Shown here: positions 4,826-6,260 of the stretch, one piece after another
Layout: the number at the start of each line of letters is the position of its first letter
How positions within the stretch are numbered: the first letter of the stretch is position 1
DNA from: Candidatus Methanocomedens sp.
Lineage (GTDB): Archaea > Halobacteriota > Methanosarcinia > Methanosarcinales > Methanocomedenaceae
Reading direction: 5' to 3'
NCBI GenBank assembly: GCA_009649835.1
Contig: PYCK01000194.1
Span: 1 to 6,260, forward strand
DNA: 6,260 nucleotides
Made by a program: the position numbers and the translations under genes
The notes under the pieces: model-generated
What the model was told of the DNA's origin: nothing
Seen by the model: only the letters and a program-made list of their open reading frames with translations
Database searches by the model: none

Positions 4826-6211
4826 CTACAAGCTGCACAATACCAGCCATGCCGGGATAAGTAGGATTTCCATACCGTTTACATCCCACACATCAGCCTG
4901 ATCTTTGGTGATGACGATCCCGGACTGTATTTGTTGATTTTCCATAAACGATATCAGGCCGGGAAAGTCGTCCCTGCGGATCGTGTTGGCAAATTTTACT
5001 TCAATAGGAACTGGAGATCTTCCCGGACCTATCACAAAATCCACTTCATATTTTTCTTTCCAGTAAGATATCCTTGGGTTCAATAATCCAGTAGATGCTT
5101 TCAGGTAATTGACCAGGTGGGCGGCCACGACAGTTTCTACATTCTTTGATATATCCTGGTCCGTTAATATGGTCGTATGGTTCAAAGCCGCTGTGAACCC
5201 GGGGTCAATAGTATAGAATTTTTTATTCCTGCGCGCACGTTTTGAAATGTTTTTTGTATAATAATTACATATTATTATGAGCCCTGCAGCTTCCAGGTAA
5301 TGAAGGTACTGGCGCACGGTCTCAATCCTGATATTGAATATCTTACCTAACGAGGCATAACTTAAAGGAAGTGTGGTCTTTTCTGCGATTAAAAAAAGCA
5401 GGTCTTCAAGTATGGAAGGGTCCCTGACTTCGTATCTGGAAAGTATGTCCTTATACAGGGTAAGGCTGACATAATTCGATCTCAAGTAGTTCTGCCACTG
5501 CATGATATCGTATTCGTAAGCAAACTGTGCAGGAAAACCTCCAAAAAGTAAGTATTTTTTCAGGAAAGGTTCAATTGTCCGCTTTAATGCCAGGAGTCTG
5601 ACCTCATCCCATGATTGAATGATTTTTTTCATTTCCTTTAGGTCAAGTTGAATGGAAAGTCCGTCTATTTCGTTGACCTGAACTCCATTTTTTAAAATAA
5701 ATTCCCTGAAAGAGAAGGGTGATACTGACTTGAATTCAAACCTGCCCACTCCTGATTCGGCAGAATCTTTCAATAGCAGGGTTGAGGACGAACCAGTAGC
5801 CAGATATTTATCACCTGTCTGGGTGTCTATGAGTGTTTTCAAATTAACAGCCCAGTCAGGGTCATAGTGGACTTCATCAAAAAAATAATAACATTTGCCT
5901 TCCGCCGCCGTAAGTTCCCGGTGTACTTTGATTATATCTGTCAGGCTTGCGTGTTTCATCCGGTCCAGAGGCGCATATACGATACTTCTCGGGTCTTTTA
6001 CCCGTGTTAAAAGGTCCTTAATGATCTGGTGGAAAATTGTAGTCTTTCCTGATTGCCGGGGACCTATCAAGATGAGGGCAAATGGGCTTTTGAGGTGGGA
6101 TATTATTTCATTAACTATTTGTTTTTCAAATGGTTGGGGAGCAAATGAGCTGCCGGGCTGCCACCATGGATTGGATGATTCCAGTACTGGTTTTATATCA
6201 GGTTCGACCAT
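4826..6211 (-). CDS. AAA+ ATPase of the AAA_14/DUF4143 type
   Basis: A 461-residue predicted ATP-binding protein of a family common and often multicopy in archaea; its cellular role is unknown. The N-terminal ATPase domain carries Walker A GPRQSGKTT (50-58), Walker B YYFFDEVH (108-115; D112, E113), a sensor-1-like LATGSSS (137-143) and an arginine in GVGRFEF (R157) followed by the family-typical SPFSFREF (164-171). A helical middle part leads to a winged-helix-like segment (about 280-315). The C-terminal DUF4143 part contains NVET (357-360) and the nuclease-fold-like pattern D391 ... E404-V-K406 in YEVDFVIG and VPIEVKF. Such residues in a PD-(D/E)XK-like fold may be structural or catalytic; this is not known here. 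There is no signal peptide or membrane segment. The ORF is intact with an ATG start, runs convergently towards comDE, and looks more AT-rich than the metabolic genes. It seems an independent accessory gene; a toxin-antitoxin or defence role is possible but unsupported. Confidence 0.85.
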   Translation of the reverse strand: MVEPDIKPVLESSNPWWQPGSSFAPQPFEKQIVNEIISHLKSPFALILIGPRQSGKTTIFHQIIKDLLTRVKDPRSIVYAPLDRMKHASLTDIIKVHRELTAAEGKCYYFFDEVHYDPDWAVNLKTLIDTQTGDKYLATGSSSTLLLKDSAESGVGRFEFKSVSPFSFREFILKNGVQVNEIDGLSIQLDLKEMKKIIQSWDEVRLLALKRTIEPFLKKYLLFGGFPAQFAYEYDIMQWQNYLRSNYVSLTLYKDILSRYEVRDPSILEDLLFLIAEKTTLPLSYASLGKIFNIRIETVRQYLHYLEAAGLIIICNYYTKNISKRARRNKKFYTIDPGFTAALNHTTILTDQDISKNVETVVAAHLVNYLKASTGLLNPRISYWKEKYEVDFVIGPGRSPVPIEVKFANTIRRDDFPGLISFMENQQIQSGIVITKDQADVWDVNGMEILLIPAWLVLCSL

Positions 6212-6212
6212 T

Positions 6213-6230
6213 ACTCTAATATAATAGAGT
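6213..6230 (-). promoter_or_regulatory. Interrupted palindrome immediately before the ATPase start
   Basis: On the minus strand ACTCTATTATATTAGAGT has perfect 6-bp arms around a 6-base AT core and ends one base before the ATG. It covers the predicted transcription start, a typical place for a repressor site. It could instead be a weak mRNA stem near the start codon if the leader is longer than predicted. Confidence 0.4.
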
Positions 6231-6237
6231 TATTTGT

Positions 6238-6246
6238 AATAAATAT
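6238..6246 (-). promoter_or_regulatory. Possible box A of the ATPase gene
   Basis: On the minus strand ATATTTATT is a moderate box A match centred about 31 bases before the ATG, predicting a leader of a few bases. The AT core of the neighbouring palindrome (TATTATAT) also looks TATA-like, but it is too close to the ATG to serve an mRNA that includes it. Confidence 0.35.
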
Positions 6247-6260
6247 GTCTGATATAGTGT

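Noticed and set aside
4435..4889. Minus-strand open frames running through the palindromic element
   Set aside because: They translate repeat sequence and the antisense of the comDE end; no homology or start signals are seen.
4826..6211. The ATPase as part of a defence island or toxin-antitoxin pair
   Set aside because: No partner gene is visible; its neighbour is a convergent metabolic gene, and the family is common as single genes in archaea.

Overview
The window looks like chromosomal DNA from a methane-metabolising archaeon of the Methanosarcinales type (a methanogen or an ANME-2-like relative). The strongest clue is a two-gene coenzyme M module: a cysteate synthase (a threonine-synthase paralogue known from Methanosarcinales and relatives) followed by a fused sulfopyruvate decarboxylase ComDE. 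Archaeal box A (TATA) elements with very short leaders, T-rich terminators and an AGGTG ribosome-binding site agree with this. The species cannot be fixed from the sequence.

Layout, left to right. 1-130: upstream region of nadC, with a 14-bp perfect palindrome and a ribosome-binding site that supports a TTG start; no gene is supported here. 131-943 (+): quinolinate phosphoribosyltransferase NadC (NAD synthesis). 944-1027: T-rich terminator, then a TATA box. 1028-1975 (+): tRNA-dihydrouridine synthase. 1976-2109: terminator, a pair of direct repeats and a TATA box. 2110-3402 (+): cysteate synthase. 3403-3498: a hairpin, a small palindrome and a TATA box. 3499-4638 (+): ComDE. 4639-4825: convergent intergenic region filled by a 151-bp imperfect palindrome that resembles a miniature transposable element, with a CGCAGAG-type hairpin core. 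4826-6211 (-): AAA+ ATPase of the DUF4143 type, whose promoter holds an 18-bp interrupted palindrome ending one base before the ATG.

Functionally, cysteate synthase makes L-cysteate from phosphoserine and sulfite. An aminotransferase encoded elsewhere would give sulfopyruvate, and ComDE decarboxylates that to sulfoacetaldehyde, the precursor of coenzyme M. NadC and the tRNA enzyme are housekeeping neighbours, and each appears to have its own transcription signals. The ATPase is an accessory gene with no evident link to the pathway. I see no clear new multi-gene system. The most interesting structures are the palindromic element inserted right after the comDE stop codon and several operator-like repeats placed at core promoters.
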